This document shows positions 37,601 to 49,185 of a stretch of DNA of 64,000 nucleotides, one piece after another (position 1 is the first letter of the stretch; each line of letters begins with the position of its first letter). The translations under genes were made by a program, and so were the position numbers. The notes under the pieces were generated by a model, which was given only the letters and a program-made list of their open reading frames with translations, was not told the origin of the DNA and did not search any database. Source of the DNA: Galeruca laticollis (lineage: Eukaryota > Arthropoda > Insecta > Coleoptera > Chrysomelidae). The stretch covers positions 64,867,717 to 64,931,716 of the forward strand of contig OY998185.1 of NCBI GenBank assembly GCA_963921935.1, written 5' to 3'.

Positions 37601-40600
37601 TCCTCATAATTTCACTATTTTCTGAGAGAAAAAATATTTGTCGACAAATATTTACCTGAACCTGAGTATGGAAAATATTGCATTATTCGCAATTCTCCAA
37701 AAATAGATTTTTGGCCTATCTTCCGCTCGAAACATGCTCGATTAGATGAAATTTCGTCTCAAATCGATGGGTGACTTTGTTAATGTCCTAACTCTATTCA
37801 TTTTTCAGTAATTATGGATATTTGATATCACCCCTCTTCATTCCATACTCTAAGTTTGAAGCACTCTACTTCTTAATAGCATCGTTGTAGTGCACACACA
37901 TCCTCTACTAAAATTTGAAACATTCTTCTCATCGTCAAATGGACAACACCAGTCGATTTGTCGTACCAAAGAGCCACATAATTTTAAATATATTTCAATG
38001 ATATTTTTGAAAACTAATTTTTTTTTCAATTCTCTGCTGTTTGTTCAGCTTGATATTGGTGACAATAGATTGATAGGAGTTTGCTTGATGATATTGTGCT
38101 ATTTAGACAGCGGTAGATTAACGTCTACTACCTCAAAAACGTATTTAATCAGTAAAAATCGCGCTACCACCATAATTTTAAAAATATTTCAATGATATTT
38201 TTGAAAACTAATTTTTTTTTCAATTCTTAGGTGTTTGCTCAGTTTGATATTGGTGTCAAAAGATTCATAGAAGTTTGCTTGATAATATTCTAGTATCCAG
38301 AGAGCTGTAGATTAACGTCTACTACCCCAAAAACGTATTTAATCAGTAAAAATCGCGCTCCCGCCATAATTATAAAAATATTTCAATGATATTTTTGAAA
38401 ACTAATTTTTTTTCCAACTCTCAGCAATTTGCTCAGCTTGATATTGGTGTCAAAAGATTGATAGGATTTTGCTCGATGATATTCTGCTATTCAGACAGCT
38501 GTAGATTAACGTCTACTACCTCAAAAACGTATTTCATCAGTAAAAATCGCGCTTCCGCCATAATTTAAAAAATAATTCAATGATATTTTCGAAAATGAAT
38601 TTATTTTTCAATCCATACATTAGTATGACGCACTCTCTTTCTAAATCGCATCGCTTTAGTGCTCTCCTGATTCTTTCCATCATAGATTGAACCTTTGTCA
38701 GTACTTTACTAAAAAATTACACGAATGAACTTATTATTGTGGTCGGTGTGATTTTTTATATGAAGGCAACCTTTTCTTTCAATTTAAATCCTCCCATAAA
38801 GTTTGAATCATTCATCTCATCGACAAATTGACATCACCAGTCGATTTGTCGTACCAGAGAAAAAATATTTTTCGACAAATATGTACCTGAACTATAGTAT
38901 AGAAAATATTGCATTTTTCGCAATTCTTCAAAAATGCATTTTTGGCCTATCTCTCTCTCGGAAGATGCTCTGATAGATGAAATTCCGTTTCAATCGATGA
39001 GTGACTTTGTTAATTTCCTAACTCCATTGATTTTTCAGTAATTATTGATCATTGATTTCATCCCTCTTCATTCCATTCTCTAAGTTTGAAGCACTCTACT
39101 TCTTAATAGCATCGTTGTAGTGCACTTCTGATTCTTTTCTTCATAAGTCAGTACTTTACTAAAAAATTAAACGTATGATCTTATTATTTTGGTCTGTGTT
39201 ATTTTTCATGTGGAGGCATATTTTCTTTCAATTTACATCCTCTGCTAAAATTTGAAACATTCATCTCATCGTCAAATGGACAACACCAGTCGATTTGTCG
39301 TACCAAAGAACCACATAATTTTAAATATATTTCAATGATATTTTTGAAAACCAATTTTTTTTTCAATTCTCTGCTGTTTGTTCAGCTTGATATTGGTGAC
39401 AAAAGATTGATAGGAGTTTGCTTGATGATATTGTGCTATTTAGACAGCGGTAGATTAACGTCCACTACCTCAAAAACGTATTTTATCAGTAAAAATCGCG
39501 CTCCCGCCATAATTTAAAAAATAATTCAATGATATTTTCGAAAATGAATTTATTTTTCAATCCATACATAAGTATGACACACTCTATTTCTAAATCGCAT
39601 CGCTTTAGTGCTCTCCTGATTCTTTCCATCATAGATTGAACCTTTGTCAGTACTTTACTAAAAAATTACACGAATGAACTTATTATTGTGGTCGGTGTGA
39701 TTTTTTATATGAAGGCACCTTTTCTTTCAATTTGTATCCTCCCATAAAATTTGAATCATTCATCTCATCGACAAATGGACATCACCAGTCGATTTGTTGT
39801 ACCAGAGAACCCCATTCCTCATAATTTCAGTATTTTCTGAGAGAAAAAATATTTTTCGATAAATATGTACCTGAACTCTACTTCTAAATCGCATCGTTGT
39901 AATGCACTCCTGATTTTTTCCTTCATAAGTCAGTACTTTACTGAAAAATTAAACGAATGATCTTATTATTCTATGGAAAATATTGCATTATTCGCAATTC
40001 TCCAAAAATACATTTTTGGCCTATCTTCCGCTCGAAACATGCTCGATTAGATGAAATTTCGTCTTAAATCGATGGGTGACTTTGTTAATGTCCTAACTCT
40101 ATTAATTTCTCAGTTATTATGGATATTTGATATCACCCCTCTTCATTCCATACTCTAAGTTTGACGCACTCTACTTCTAAATCGCATCGTTTTAGTGCTC
40201 TCCTGATTATTCCCATCATAGATTAAACGTTTGTCAGTACTTTACTAAAAAATTACACGAATGAACTTATTATTTTGGTCGGTGTTCTTTTTTATATGAA
40301 GTCATCTTTTCTTTCAATTTAAATCCTCCCATAAAATTTGAATTATTCATCTCATCGACAAATGGACATAATCAGGCGATTTGTCGTACCAAAGAACCCC
40401 ATTCCTCATAATTTCAGTATTTTCTGAGAGAAAAAATATTTTTCGACAAATATGTACCTGAACTATAGTATGGAAAATATTGCATTTTTCGCAATTCTTC
40501 AATAATCCATTTTTGGCCTATCTCTCTCTCGAAAGGTGCTCTAATAGATGAAATTTCGTCTCAATCGATGAGTGACTTTGTTAATTTCCTAACTCCATTG

Positions 40601-41344
40601 ATTTTTCAGTAATTATTGATGATTGATTTGACGCACTCTACTTCTAAATCGCATCGTTGTAATGCACTCCTGATGTTTTCCTTCATAAGTCAGTACTTTA
40701 CTGAAAAATTAAACGAATGATCTTATTATTTTGGTCAGTGGGATTTTTTATATGAAGGCATTTCTTCTTCCGGTTCAAATCCTCCCATAAAATTTGAATC
40801 ATTCATCTCATCGACCAATGGACAATACCAGTCGATTTGTCGTACCAAAGAACCCCATTCCTCATAATTTCAGTATTTTCTGAGAGAAAAAATATTTTTC
40901 GACAAATATGTACCTGAACTATAGTATGGAAAATATTGCATTATTCGCAATTCTCCAAAAATACATTTTTGGCCTATCTTCCGCTCGAAACATGCTCGAT
41001 TAGATGAAATTTCGTCTCAAATCGATGGGTGACTTTGTTAATGTCCTAACTCTATTAATTTTTCAGTAATTATGGATATTTGATATCACCCCTCTTCATT
41101 CCATACTCTAAGTTTGAAGCAATCTACTTCTAAATAGCATCGTTGTAGTGCACTCCTGATTCTTTTCTTCATAAGTCAGTACTTTACTAAAAAATTAAAC
41201 GTATGATCTTATTATTTTGGTCTGTGATTTTTTAAGTGGAGGCATCTTTCCTTCCAATTTACATACTCTGCTAAAATTTGAAACATTCATCACATCGTCA
41301 AATGGACAACACCAGTCGATTTGTCGTACCAAAGAACCACATAA

Positions 41345-42225
41345 TTTTAAATATATTTCAATGATATTTTTGAAATCTAATTTTTTTTTCAATTCTCAGC
41401 TGTTTGTTCAGCTTGATATTGGTGTCAAAAGATTGATAGGAGTTTGCTTGATGATATTGTGCTATTTAGACAGCGGTAGATCAACGTCTACTACCTCAAA
41501 AACGTATTTAATCTGTAAAAATCGCGCTCCCGCCATAATTTTAAAAATATTTCAATGATATTTTTGGAAACTAATTTTTTTTCCAATTCTTAGCTGTTTG
41601 CTCAGCTTGATATTGGTGTCAAAAGATTGATAGGAGTTTGCTTGATGATATTGTGCTATTTAGACAGCGGTAGATTAACGTCTACTACCTCAAAAACGTA
41701 TTTAATCTGTAAAAATCGCGCTCCCGCCATAATTTTAAAAATATTTCAATGATATTTTTGGAAACTAATTTTTTTCCAATTCTGAGCTGTTTGCTCAGCT
41801 TTACATTGGTGTCAAAAGATTGATAGGAGTTTGCTTGATGATATTGTGCTATTTAGACAGCGGTAGATTAACGTCTACTACCTCAAAAGCGTATTTAATC
41901 TGTAAAAATCGCGCTCTCGCCATAATTTTAAAAATATTTCAATGATATATTTGGAAACTAATTTGTTTTCCAATTCTCAGCTGTTTGCTCAGCTTGATAT
42001 TGGTGTCAAAAGATTGATAGGAGTTTGCTCGATGATATTCTGCTATCCAGACAGCTGTAGATTATCGTCTACTACCTGAAAAACGTATTTAATCAGTAAA
42101 AATTTGGCTGCCGCCATAATTTTAAATATATTTCAATGGTGTTTTTGAAAACTAATTTTTTTTTCAATTCTCAGCTTTTTGTTGAGCTTGATATTGGTGT
42201 AAAAAGAAAGATTAGAGTTATTAAT
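41345..42225 (-). repeat. Longest 190-bp block, four to five units
   Basis: The CGCGCTCCCGCC landmark or its variants is at about 41,523, 41,716, 41,911 and 42,105, a period of 193-195 bp. The last unit is the most diverged, as expected for an array edge. Confidence 0.85.
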
Positions 42226-42635
42226 TTTACAGTAACTATGTTTATTTGATTTCACCCCTCTTCATTCCATACTCTAAGTTTGACACACTCTACTTCTAAA
42301 TTGCATCGTTTTAGTGCTCTCCTGATTCTTTTCTTCATAGACTGAACCTTTGTCAGTACTGTACTAAAAAATTAAACGAATGATCTTATTATTTTGGTCA
42401 GTGTGATTTTTTATATGAAGGCATTTTTTCTTCAAATTTAAATCCTCCCATAAAATTAGAATCATTCATCTCATCGACAAATGGACAACACCAGTCGATT
42501 TGTCGTACCATAGAACCCCATTCCTCATAATTTCAGTATTTTTTGAGAGCAAAAAAAGTTTTCGACAAATATGTACCTGAACTATAGCATGGAAAATATT
42601 GCATTTTTCGCAATTCTCCAAAAATACATTTAAAT

Positions 42636-44486
42636 TATTTTATTTCATGAGAATCATTGCATTTACTTGCTTCTACACGATCTAATTAAATTGAAGTTAT
42701 TAATAACTAACTCTATTGCAGAGCAGTCATACTAATATTGTAGAAAGAATAATTACTATACCACCCATATTAAACAATGAATACGAAAAGATGTATTGGA
42801 CCATGAACAAAAGAATTAACTGGGTAACTTTCAATTAAATACAACGGTCTATTTCATTTTACTTGCTCCTATACATTCCAATTAAAATAAAATTATTATT
42901 AACTAGTATCCCGATATATTGCAGAGAAGCCAGAATAATAAAATATAAAGAATAATTATTATACTTATGTTAGGAATGAATACGAAAAGCTGATTTGGAC
43001 CATGGACCGTTAACAAAAGAATTAACTCAGATAATCGTAATTAACTACAGGTGTACATTATTTCATGAGAATCATTGCATTTACTTGCTTCTACACAATC
43101 TATTAAAATTGAAATTATTAATGACTGCTATCGCCATCTATTGTAGAGCAGCCAGACTAATATTGTAAAAAGAAAAATTGAAATACCTGTGTTAAAAAAC
43201 GAATACGTCAAGCTGTATTAGATCATGAGCAAATGAATTAACTGGGTTATTTTCTATTCAAATGCAACGGTTCGTTTCATTTCATAGCAATTACTGTTAC
43301 TGGATCCTACACAAACTAATTAAATTAAACCCTTGTGTACATAATCTAGGATTAAACTCATTATTATCATGTATCGCCATCTATTGCAGAGATACCCGAC
43401 TAATATTGTGAAAAGAATAGTTACTATACCTATATTAAATAATTAATACGAAAAGGTGATTGACCATGAATCAAAGAACTTACATAATCATAATCAAATA
43501 CGAAGTTGTACTTTATTTCATTAGAATCATTGCAATTACTTGCTTCTACACGATCTAATTAAATTGAAAGTATTAATCACTGGTTTCGCCATCGATTGCA
43601 GAGTAGCTGGACTAAAATTTCAGAAAAAAATATATAGTATACCTATGTTAAACAAGGAATACGAAAAGTTATATTGGACCATGAAGAAGAGAATTAACTG
43701 GGTTAATTATAATTGAATACAAAGGTTCTTTTTATTTCATACGAAATATTGCATTTACTTGTTCTCAAACAATCTAATTACAATAAAATTATTATTATCA
43801 GGTATCGCCATCTACTGCAGGAAAGGCAGAATAATAAAGCATAATGGATAATTACATATGTTAAGAGCGAATACAAAAATCTGATTTGGATCATGACAGA
43901 GAGAACTAACTTAGATAATTATGATTAAATACAAAGGTGTATTCATTTCTTGAGATATATTGCATTTACTTACTGCTACACAATTTAATTTATTCTCTTT
44001 CAGACAAGCCAGACTAATATAGGATAAAGTTTAAATAGTATACCTAGGTTAGGAACGAATACGGAAAGCTGATTTGAACCATGAACAAAATAATTAAATT
44101 GGATAATCATAATTAAATACGAAGGTGTATTTTATTTCATGAGAAATATTTCATTTACTTGCCTCTACACAATCTAATTAGATTAAAATTATTATTAACT
44201 AGTATCGCCATCTATTGTAGAGAAGCCAGACTAATATGCAAGAAAGAATAATTATTTTACCTATGCTAAACACCGCATACGAAAAGCTGTATTGGAACTT
44301 GAACAAAAGAATTAGTTGGGTTGATTTTATTTGAATACGATGGTGTATTTAGTTCACAAGAAATATTGCATTTACTTGTATTTACACAATCTAATAACAT
44401 TAAGATTATTATTATCTAGTTTCTCCATCTATTGCAGAGTAGCCAGACTAATATTGCATAATGAATAATTATTATACCTATTAAAT
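42636..44486 (+). repeat. 205-bp satellite array, plus orientation
   Basis: About nine diverged units with the CCATCTATTGCAGAG...AGACTAATAT landmark at about 42,725, 42,926, 43,150, 43,390, 43,604, 43,826, 44,005, 44,222 and 44,442. It begins inside CATTTAAATTATTTTATTTCATG and ends at ATTATTATACCTATTAA, next to the Penelope-like element. Confidence 0.86.
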
Positions 44487-44599
44487 GAAATTGACTGTCT
44501 CGACCCATACTTCGTGGAATATGCTCATATTAGTGTTTTTAAATGAAACTCAAGGTCTCTAGTTAATTCCACAATATAATACAAGTTATTGAAAATTCT

Positions 44600-44656
44600 A
44601 AAAAATTGACAATTGTTTCGATAAATCAATATCATCGTCAGAATGACAGTAGTTAC
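44600..44656 (-). ncRNA. Candidate hammerhead ribozyme in the Penelope 3' region
   Basis: On the minus strand the core reads CTGACGA (44,641-44,635), a 15-nt segment, GAAAC (44,619-44,615), an AATT loop (44,614-44,611) and GTC (44,610-44,608). This fits CUGANGA / GAAA / NUH with the very short stem III known from Penelope-like hammerheads. Stem II can form GAUA/UAUC only with one extra U after the core. Stem I is weak as I draw it (AUU/AAU, internal loop, CUA/UAG). Position, strand and family fit; folding is uncertain. Confidence 0.5.
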
Positions 44657-44903
44657 ATTTCATTTTATGCCTACCTGATGTTTAGTAGTTATTTTTGGCT
44701 AGACCAAGAAGTAACCTAGCTTGTAATTGGCTTAATATATGTTTATAGAAAAAAAGAAGAAGATGTGATATTACAAATATTGAAGCTTAGATACTATTAG
44801 CCCTATGGTGATATCCTGGATATCATTTTTCCAATTAAGATCAGTATAACTGTGCAATGATATAGAAAACCAGGAAAACTATATCTGCTGATTTTTACAA
44901 TTA

Positions 44904-45812
44904 TCACTTAAGAACACAGTTTATTAGTGGAGAATTCCCTAGATTTAACTGTTCATTGACAACTTCATATTGTGGGTTTCTTAAATGTCTTCTAATTTCC
45001 AGTTCTTCAAGGAAATCCAGTTCTTGTTTCTTTTCACAAATATGCAGTACTTCTAGTTTTGTGTTAGGTGTCAATGAATGATTGGTGTCAAGTAGATGTT
45101 TTGTGTAGTGGGATTTATCTGGTTGTTTTAATCTGTATGCTCGTAAGTGCTCACTGTATCGGATTTCAAAATTCCTAAGGGTCTGACCCAAATAGACAGC
45201 ATTACATTCTGGACATTTGAGTTTATATATACCTGACTTCTTTAATAGTGGTATTTTTGTTTTTACATTTAACAATTTTGTACTAACGTTACTTTCTGTT
45301 TTAAAAGAAATTGTTGTATTCGTTGCTGAAGATATTATCTTTGAAATATTATTAGAAATATTTCCTGCATATGTGATGGTTTTATAAGTTTTAATTTCAT
45401 CAGCTTGTTTAGGATATATTAGTTGTAATGCCACTTTTTCCTCTTTTTTACTAATTAGCTTATATATCATATCTAATGGATAACCGTCAGATGTTGCTAT
45501 TTGTCTAATTGTATTAATCTCTCTATCAAAATTACATTTGTTCATAGGAACTGAAAAAGCTCTATGTATCATTGAATTATATGCTGCTAGTCTGTGTGAC
45601 ACAGGGTGGTTAGAATTGAATGGAATTGTTACATCAGTTTGTGTTGGTTTTCGGTAAATTGAATAATCAAGTACATTATTAACTCTTTGAATTTTTAAAT
45701 CAACATAATTGATTGAGCTATTTTCTTCAATTTCTAATGTAAATTTAATTTTCGGGTGTAAATTATTGATGTGGTTGAAAAATACATCTAATTGTCGTTC
45801 ACTACCCATAAA
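44904..45812 (-). pseudogene. Penelope-like polyprotein, C-terminal part with GIY-YIG endonuclease
   Basis: The reading frame starts inside RT just after the catalytic motif (FMGSERQLDVFFNHI). It runs through the RT thumb (YRKPTQTDVTIP, HPVSHRLAAYNSMIHRAF) into a GIY-YIG nuclease with GIYKLKCPECNAVYLGQT and EHLRAYR, then HxxxTNH and a glutamate near LEELEIRRHL. It ends at a TAA-type stop before 44,904. The YLG in place of YIG is a common variant. The protein would lack the RT active site, so this copy cannot work alone. About 45 bases of the open frame beyond 45,812 belong to the other copy. Confidence 0.88.
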
Positions 45813-47138
45813 CATAACAGTTACAAAATCTGATAAGGGGAACGCTACTGTCATTTTGACGACTGAAAATTACAATTCCAAAGTATATAACTTTATAGAA
45901 TCCAGCGATGTAAAAGTTCTTAAAGCAGACCGAACAAAGAAGTTTTCTAATGATGTGAGGGATATTGTTAATAATTCAAATTATCTTTTAAATGATTACG
46001 AAAAGAGGTATATCATACATAAGAATCCTCATTGTTCACAATTATATGGAACAGTTAAATTACATAAAATAACGAAACCAATTAGACCTGTAGTCTCTTA
46101 TGTTAATGCTCCTAATAATATATTGGCAAAGAAGCTCAACAATATACTCAATACTTACGGATATGGATCTCAGTACTCAATTAGAATTTCAATAGAACTA
46201 ATCAAAAAGTTGAAAGCAATCCACTTACAAGATAACTATAAACTCATATCGTTCGATGTAACTAACATGTTTACTAAAATTCCTCCTAAAGAATGTCTAA
46301 TACTTGTAAGAAAATTACTAGAAGATAAAAATATTAATCCAGGAATAATATCAGATATACTTAATTTATTTGATGTATGCATTAATCAGAATTATTTCAC
46401 TTTTGACAATAAGATATATATTCAAAATGAAGGTTTACCAATGGGAAGCCCTATATCACCTATTTTAGCAAACATTTTTATGGACAATTTAGAAAGAAAG
46501 ATCTTTGAAAGTAATATTTCGAAAAATATTTTATTTTGGTATAGATATGTAGATGACATATTAGCTTGTTTTATGGGTAGTGAACGACAATTAGATGTAT
46601 TTTTCAACCACATCAATAATTTACACCCGAAAATTAAATTTACATTAGAAATTGAAGAAAATAGCTCAATCAATTTTCTTGATTTAAAAATTCAAAGAGT
46701 TAATAATGTACTTGATTATTCAATTTACCGAAAACCAACACAAACTGATGTAACAATTCCATTCAATTCTAACCACCCTGTGTCACACAGACTAGCAGCA
46801 TATAATTCAATGATACATAGAGCTTTTTCAGTTCCTATGAACAAATGTAATTTTGATAGAGAGATTAATACAATTAGACAAATAGCAACATCTAACGGTT
46901 ATCCATTAGATATGATAAATAAGCTAATTAGTAAAAAAGAGGAAAAAGTGGCATTACAACTAATATATCCTAAACAAGCTGATGAAATTAAAACTTATAA
47001 AACCGTCACATATGCAGGAAATATTTCTAATAATATTTCAAAGATAATATCTTCAGCAACGAATACAACAATTTCTTTTAAAACAGAAAGTAACGTTAGT
47101 GTAAAATTGTTAAATGTAAAAACAAAAATACCACTATT
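45813..47138 (+). pseudogene. Penelope-like reverse transcriptase, lacking endonuclease
   Basis: Begins in RT at ITVTKSDKGNATVIL, so the N-terminal region is missing. RT motifs are in order: YGTVKLHK, ISFDVTNMFTKIP (motif A aspartate near 46,257), GLPMGSPISPILANIF, and the catalytic YVDD at 46,546-46,557. The thumb follows. The frame is open throughout but breaks off at TKIPLL (47,138). There the GIY-YIG domain should begin, but a 205-bp satellite unit takes over. An apparent longer start at 45,709 lies in the opposite copy and is not real. Confidence 0.9.
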
Positions 47139-47345
47139 ATTAACATGTATCACCATCTATTACAGAGAAGCCAGACTAATATTGTTGCAATAATAAGTTC
47201 TATTCCTATGTTAAACAATGAATAGGAAAGTTAATTCTTTTGTTCATGGTCCAATACACTTTTCGTATTCGTTGTTAACGTTGGAAAAATAATTATTGTT
47301 TCTGCCATCTTAGTCTGGCTTGTCTGTAATTGATCGCGATACTAT
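47139..47345. repeat. Two 205-bp satellite units in inverted orientation
   Basis: CACCATCTATTACAGAGAAGCC at about 47,152 is followed by the reversed landmark TTAGTCTGGCTTGTCTG near 47,310. The segment between has TGTTCATGGTCCAATAC in minus orientation. It bridges the Penelope-like element and the next retroelement. Confidence 0.75.
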
Positions 47346-48480
47346 TGTCTGTGAATTTTTTAATGTACATGAGTGATCTCATATTCTTAGATGAAGTACG
47401 TGTTCCTTTCGTAGACCATGATTTGTGTTGTTTAGTTTTACGAGAGCGAAGTGGAAATTATGTATTGAAGCACCTGATAATTTTATTAAGAAAGTCCAAA
47501 AATTTAGACTCAATATCTTCAGAAAGATCAATCCAATAATTTGCTAAACATTAGCTATGACATTTTGTTGAGAGAAATTATGTAATCTAAAATTGAAGTA
47601 GTTGTTTTAGTAGTACGAGTTGGTGAATCCACGTGCATATTTAAATTAAACGAGTCAAAAATATGTATCAAAGAGTGGCACAATCATTAGTAAAGTCAAT
47701 ATTAAAATTACCACATAAAAATTTCATGCTCTTAACAGGCAGAGCGTCAAGTAAATTTAGAAAAAGATTGAACATTTGATTGAGGTGGTCTGTAAATAGA
47801 TATAATATTTTAATACAGCCGAGAAGTCCTCGCCAGAAGATAAAATTAGGGCTCCACAGTGAGCTGATTTACTATCTACTAATAACTCGATATTTTTCAA
47901 TAAAAACAGGTTCGTTTGCTTGTAGCCAGTGTTCAGTAATAGCAACTATCTGCGGGAACCCCAATTCCTCCAAAAACAAATACAACTCGTCCGTTTTATT
48001 GCGTATTGACTGAATATTAATTAGAACCATTCTTAATTTACCTTCCTTAAAACTAAGTGAGGATTCTAGTTTCTCTGGACACGTCCTATCATCTAAAAAT
48101 TTTTTTTCGACGAATCGGCAGTAAAGGGCTATTACACTCTCTAATTTTTTTTGGTGAATTCTCCGTTCACAGGTGATGTAAGTTCTGTAGGTGGATGAAT
48201 CTTCATCTACTTCAACTGACCTTATGCCATAAAAATCATGAAAGTTATGATAAATTTCCCTTAAAGCTATGAGATCAACGGGTAGACCCTCGGGTGTTAA
48301 AAACACCTTTACACTTGTGGAAGTATAACCTTCAAAATATACAGACGATGGTTGGTCATGTAGATAGGCGAGGAATAACTTGAGAAATGATAAAAAAGCC
48401 GGTTCTCTTAATCTAGGCATAATATAACGATTACCTTCAGTAGATGATTCCTGTGTTAATCTAACCGTAGGAGGAGTCAT
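47346..48480 (-). pseudogene. AP-like endonuclease domain remnant (ORF2 start)
   Basis: A 202-residue open stretch (48,480-47,872) ends with the start of an exonuclease-endonuclease-phosphatase domain: LINIQSIRNKTDEL, then PQIVAITEHWL with the catalytic glutamate. It stops at YRVISR, but the domain continues in other frames as HCGALILSSG, then LCGNFNIDF and DYIISLN near 47,600-47,720. The first 140 residues of the open stretch are not recognised. Frameshifts and stops make it nonfunctional. Confidence 0.75.
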
Positions 48481-48504
48481 CGGGTCCAGCGATGACTCCT
48501 CCTA
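48468..48504. repeat. Perfect 15-bp inverted repeat (hairpin)
   Basis: TAGGAGGAGTCATCG (48,468-48,482) and its exact reverse complement (48,490-48,504) flank the loop GGTCCAG. It lies where the reading frame of the surrounding retroelement shifts. Confidence 0.9.
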
Positions 48505-48960
48505 GTGTCATTGTGTGAATCTTTTGCAAACTGAAATGATTTATTACACGAAAGCTGTTTGATTTACATACGGATGTAGCATGTTTGTCAGATGTGATGG
48601 CTACTACTACGAAACGAGAAGGGTTAGAACTTTTACTTACAGACCATATTACTTGATTAATTTTCCAGGCTGAAGAAATCCATCGTCGGAGGAGGCTAGG
48701 CTTTTTGGGACAATGAAGATTCAACAGACCATTTTAATGAAACTCCAAGTGGCCATACATTATTGTTAAACAATTTGCTAGCAGTTGTTTGAATTGATTA
48801 AGGGAAAGCAATGAATGAACTCTGTAAAACCCAGCTTTTCTTTAACATGGTGTACAATATGATTTGCGGTAAAGCCTGTAGGGACGTTGTTGACTATTAC
48901 CCAATGCCACCTTTGATTACGGCTGGAAAATAAGTTGTTCGAAACTTCTGGAATACTGGC
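48505..48960 (-). pseudogene. ORF1-like remnant of the non-LTR element
   Basis: HWVIVNNVPTGFTANHI, VKEKLGFTEFIHCFPL and, after stops, NNVWPLGVSLKW are recognisable in shifting frames. This resembles the ORF1 (nucleic-acid-binding Gag-like) protein of insect non-LTR elements. At least two in-frame stops break it. A different open frame over 48,461-48,724 is present, but I do not recognise its product. Confidence 0.45.
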
Positions 48961-48987
48961 TACCCCAAGTTGGGGTCGCTAAGGTCA

Positions 48988-49185
48988 TTATCCGTCACTG
49001 ATCAGTGGCGATTTGTTTAGTATGTCAGTGTAAATGTTCTGTCTTAATTCCTTTTGTTCGGGAGTGAGGAGGAGAACACTTCCTTTGTCGATTCCTGCTA
49101 TTTCCGCGAGTCTTCGGATGCTCAGATGACAATCAGCGGGGACCAGTTCAGCAATTTTTTCGACATCGATCGGATGAAATTTCAT
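48988..49185 (-). pseudogene. Mariner-like transposase fragment with internal deletion
   Basis: About 60 residues resemble the second helix-turn-helix of a mariner transposase: HLSIRRLAEIAGIDKGSV, then directly LLTPEQKELRQNIYTDIL. In intact relatives about 20 residues separate these two stretches, so an in-frame deletion is likely. No catalytic DDD region or terminal repeats are seen nearby. It may be a scrap carried in by other insertions. Confidence 0.65.

Larger units (their letters stand above)
23395..42635 (-). repeat. Large minus-oriented satellite A/B array with 190-bp blocks
   Basis: About 19 kb of reverse-complement monomers. Subtype B dominates about 25,480-27,560, 30,665-33,130 and 34,985-37,590; subtype A fills the rest. 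Blocks of 190-bp units lie at about 24,918-25,345, 28,065-28,315, 29,058-29,625, 30,050-30,672, 33,635-33,855, 34,610-34,855, 37,975-38,605, 39,320-39,565 and 41,345-42,225. No gene can be supported in this stretch. Short open frames such as those beginning MIFLKTNFFF are the 190-bp unit read in one frame. Confidence 0.9.
44487..47138. mobile_element. Penelope-like retroelement, two truncated copies head to head
   Basis: A minus-strand 5'-truncated copy (to 45,812) abuts a plus-strand copy (45,813-47,138) at CCCATAAA/CATAACAG. Such an inverted partial copy next to a main copy is a known Penelope arrangement. About 565 bp is shared by both copies and differs at only a few residues, so both are young. 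Only the minus copy keeps the endonuclease and 3' region. Only the plus copy keeps the RT fingers and palm. Satellite 205-bp units lie on both sides. Confidence 0.88.
47346..48960 (-). mobile_element. Degraded jockey/CR1-type non-LTR retrotransposon (ORF1 and endonuclease)
   Basis: On the minus strand an ORF1-like piece (HWVIVNNVPTGFTANHI near 48,930) precedes an AP-type endonuclease. The element breaks off after the endonuclease linker (SKNMRSLMYIKK near 47,360), where a 205-bp unit starts, so RT is absent. Several frameshifts separate the pieces. The clade call rests on the endonuclease wording, not on RT, and is approximate. Confidence 0.75.

Noticed and set aside
1..44486. Regularly spaced repeats considered as a CRISPR array
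   Set aside because: Units are 190-490 bp, head-to-tail and without unique spacers; the context is a eukaryotic satellite.
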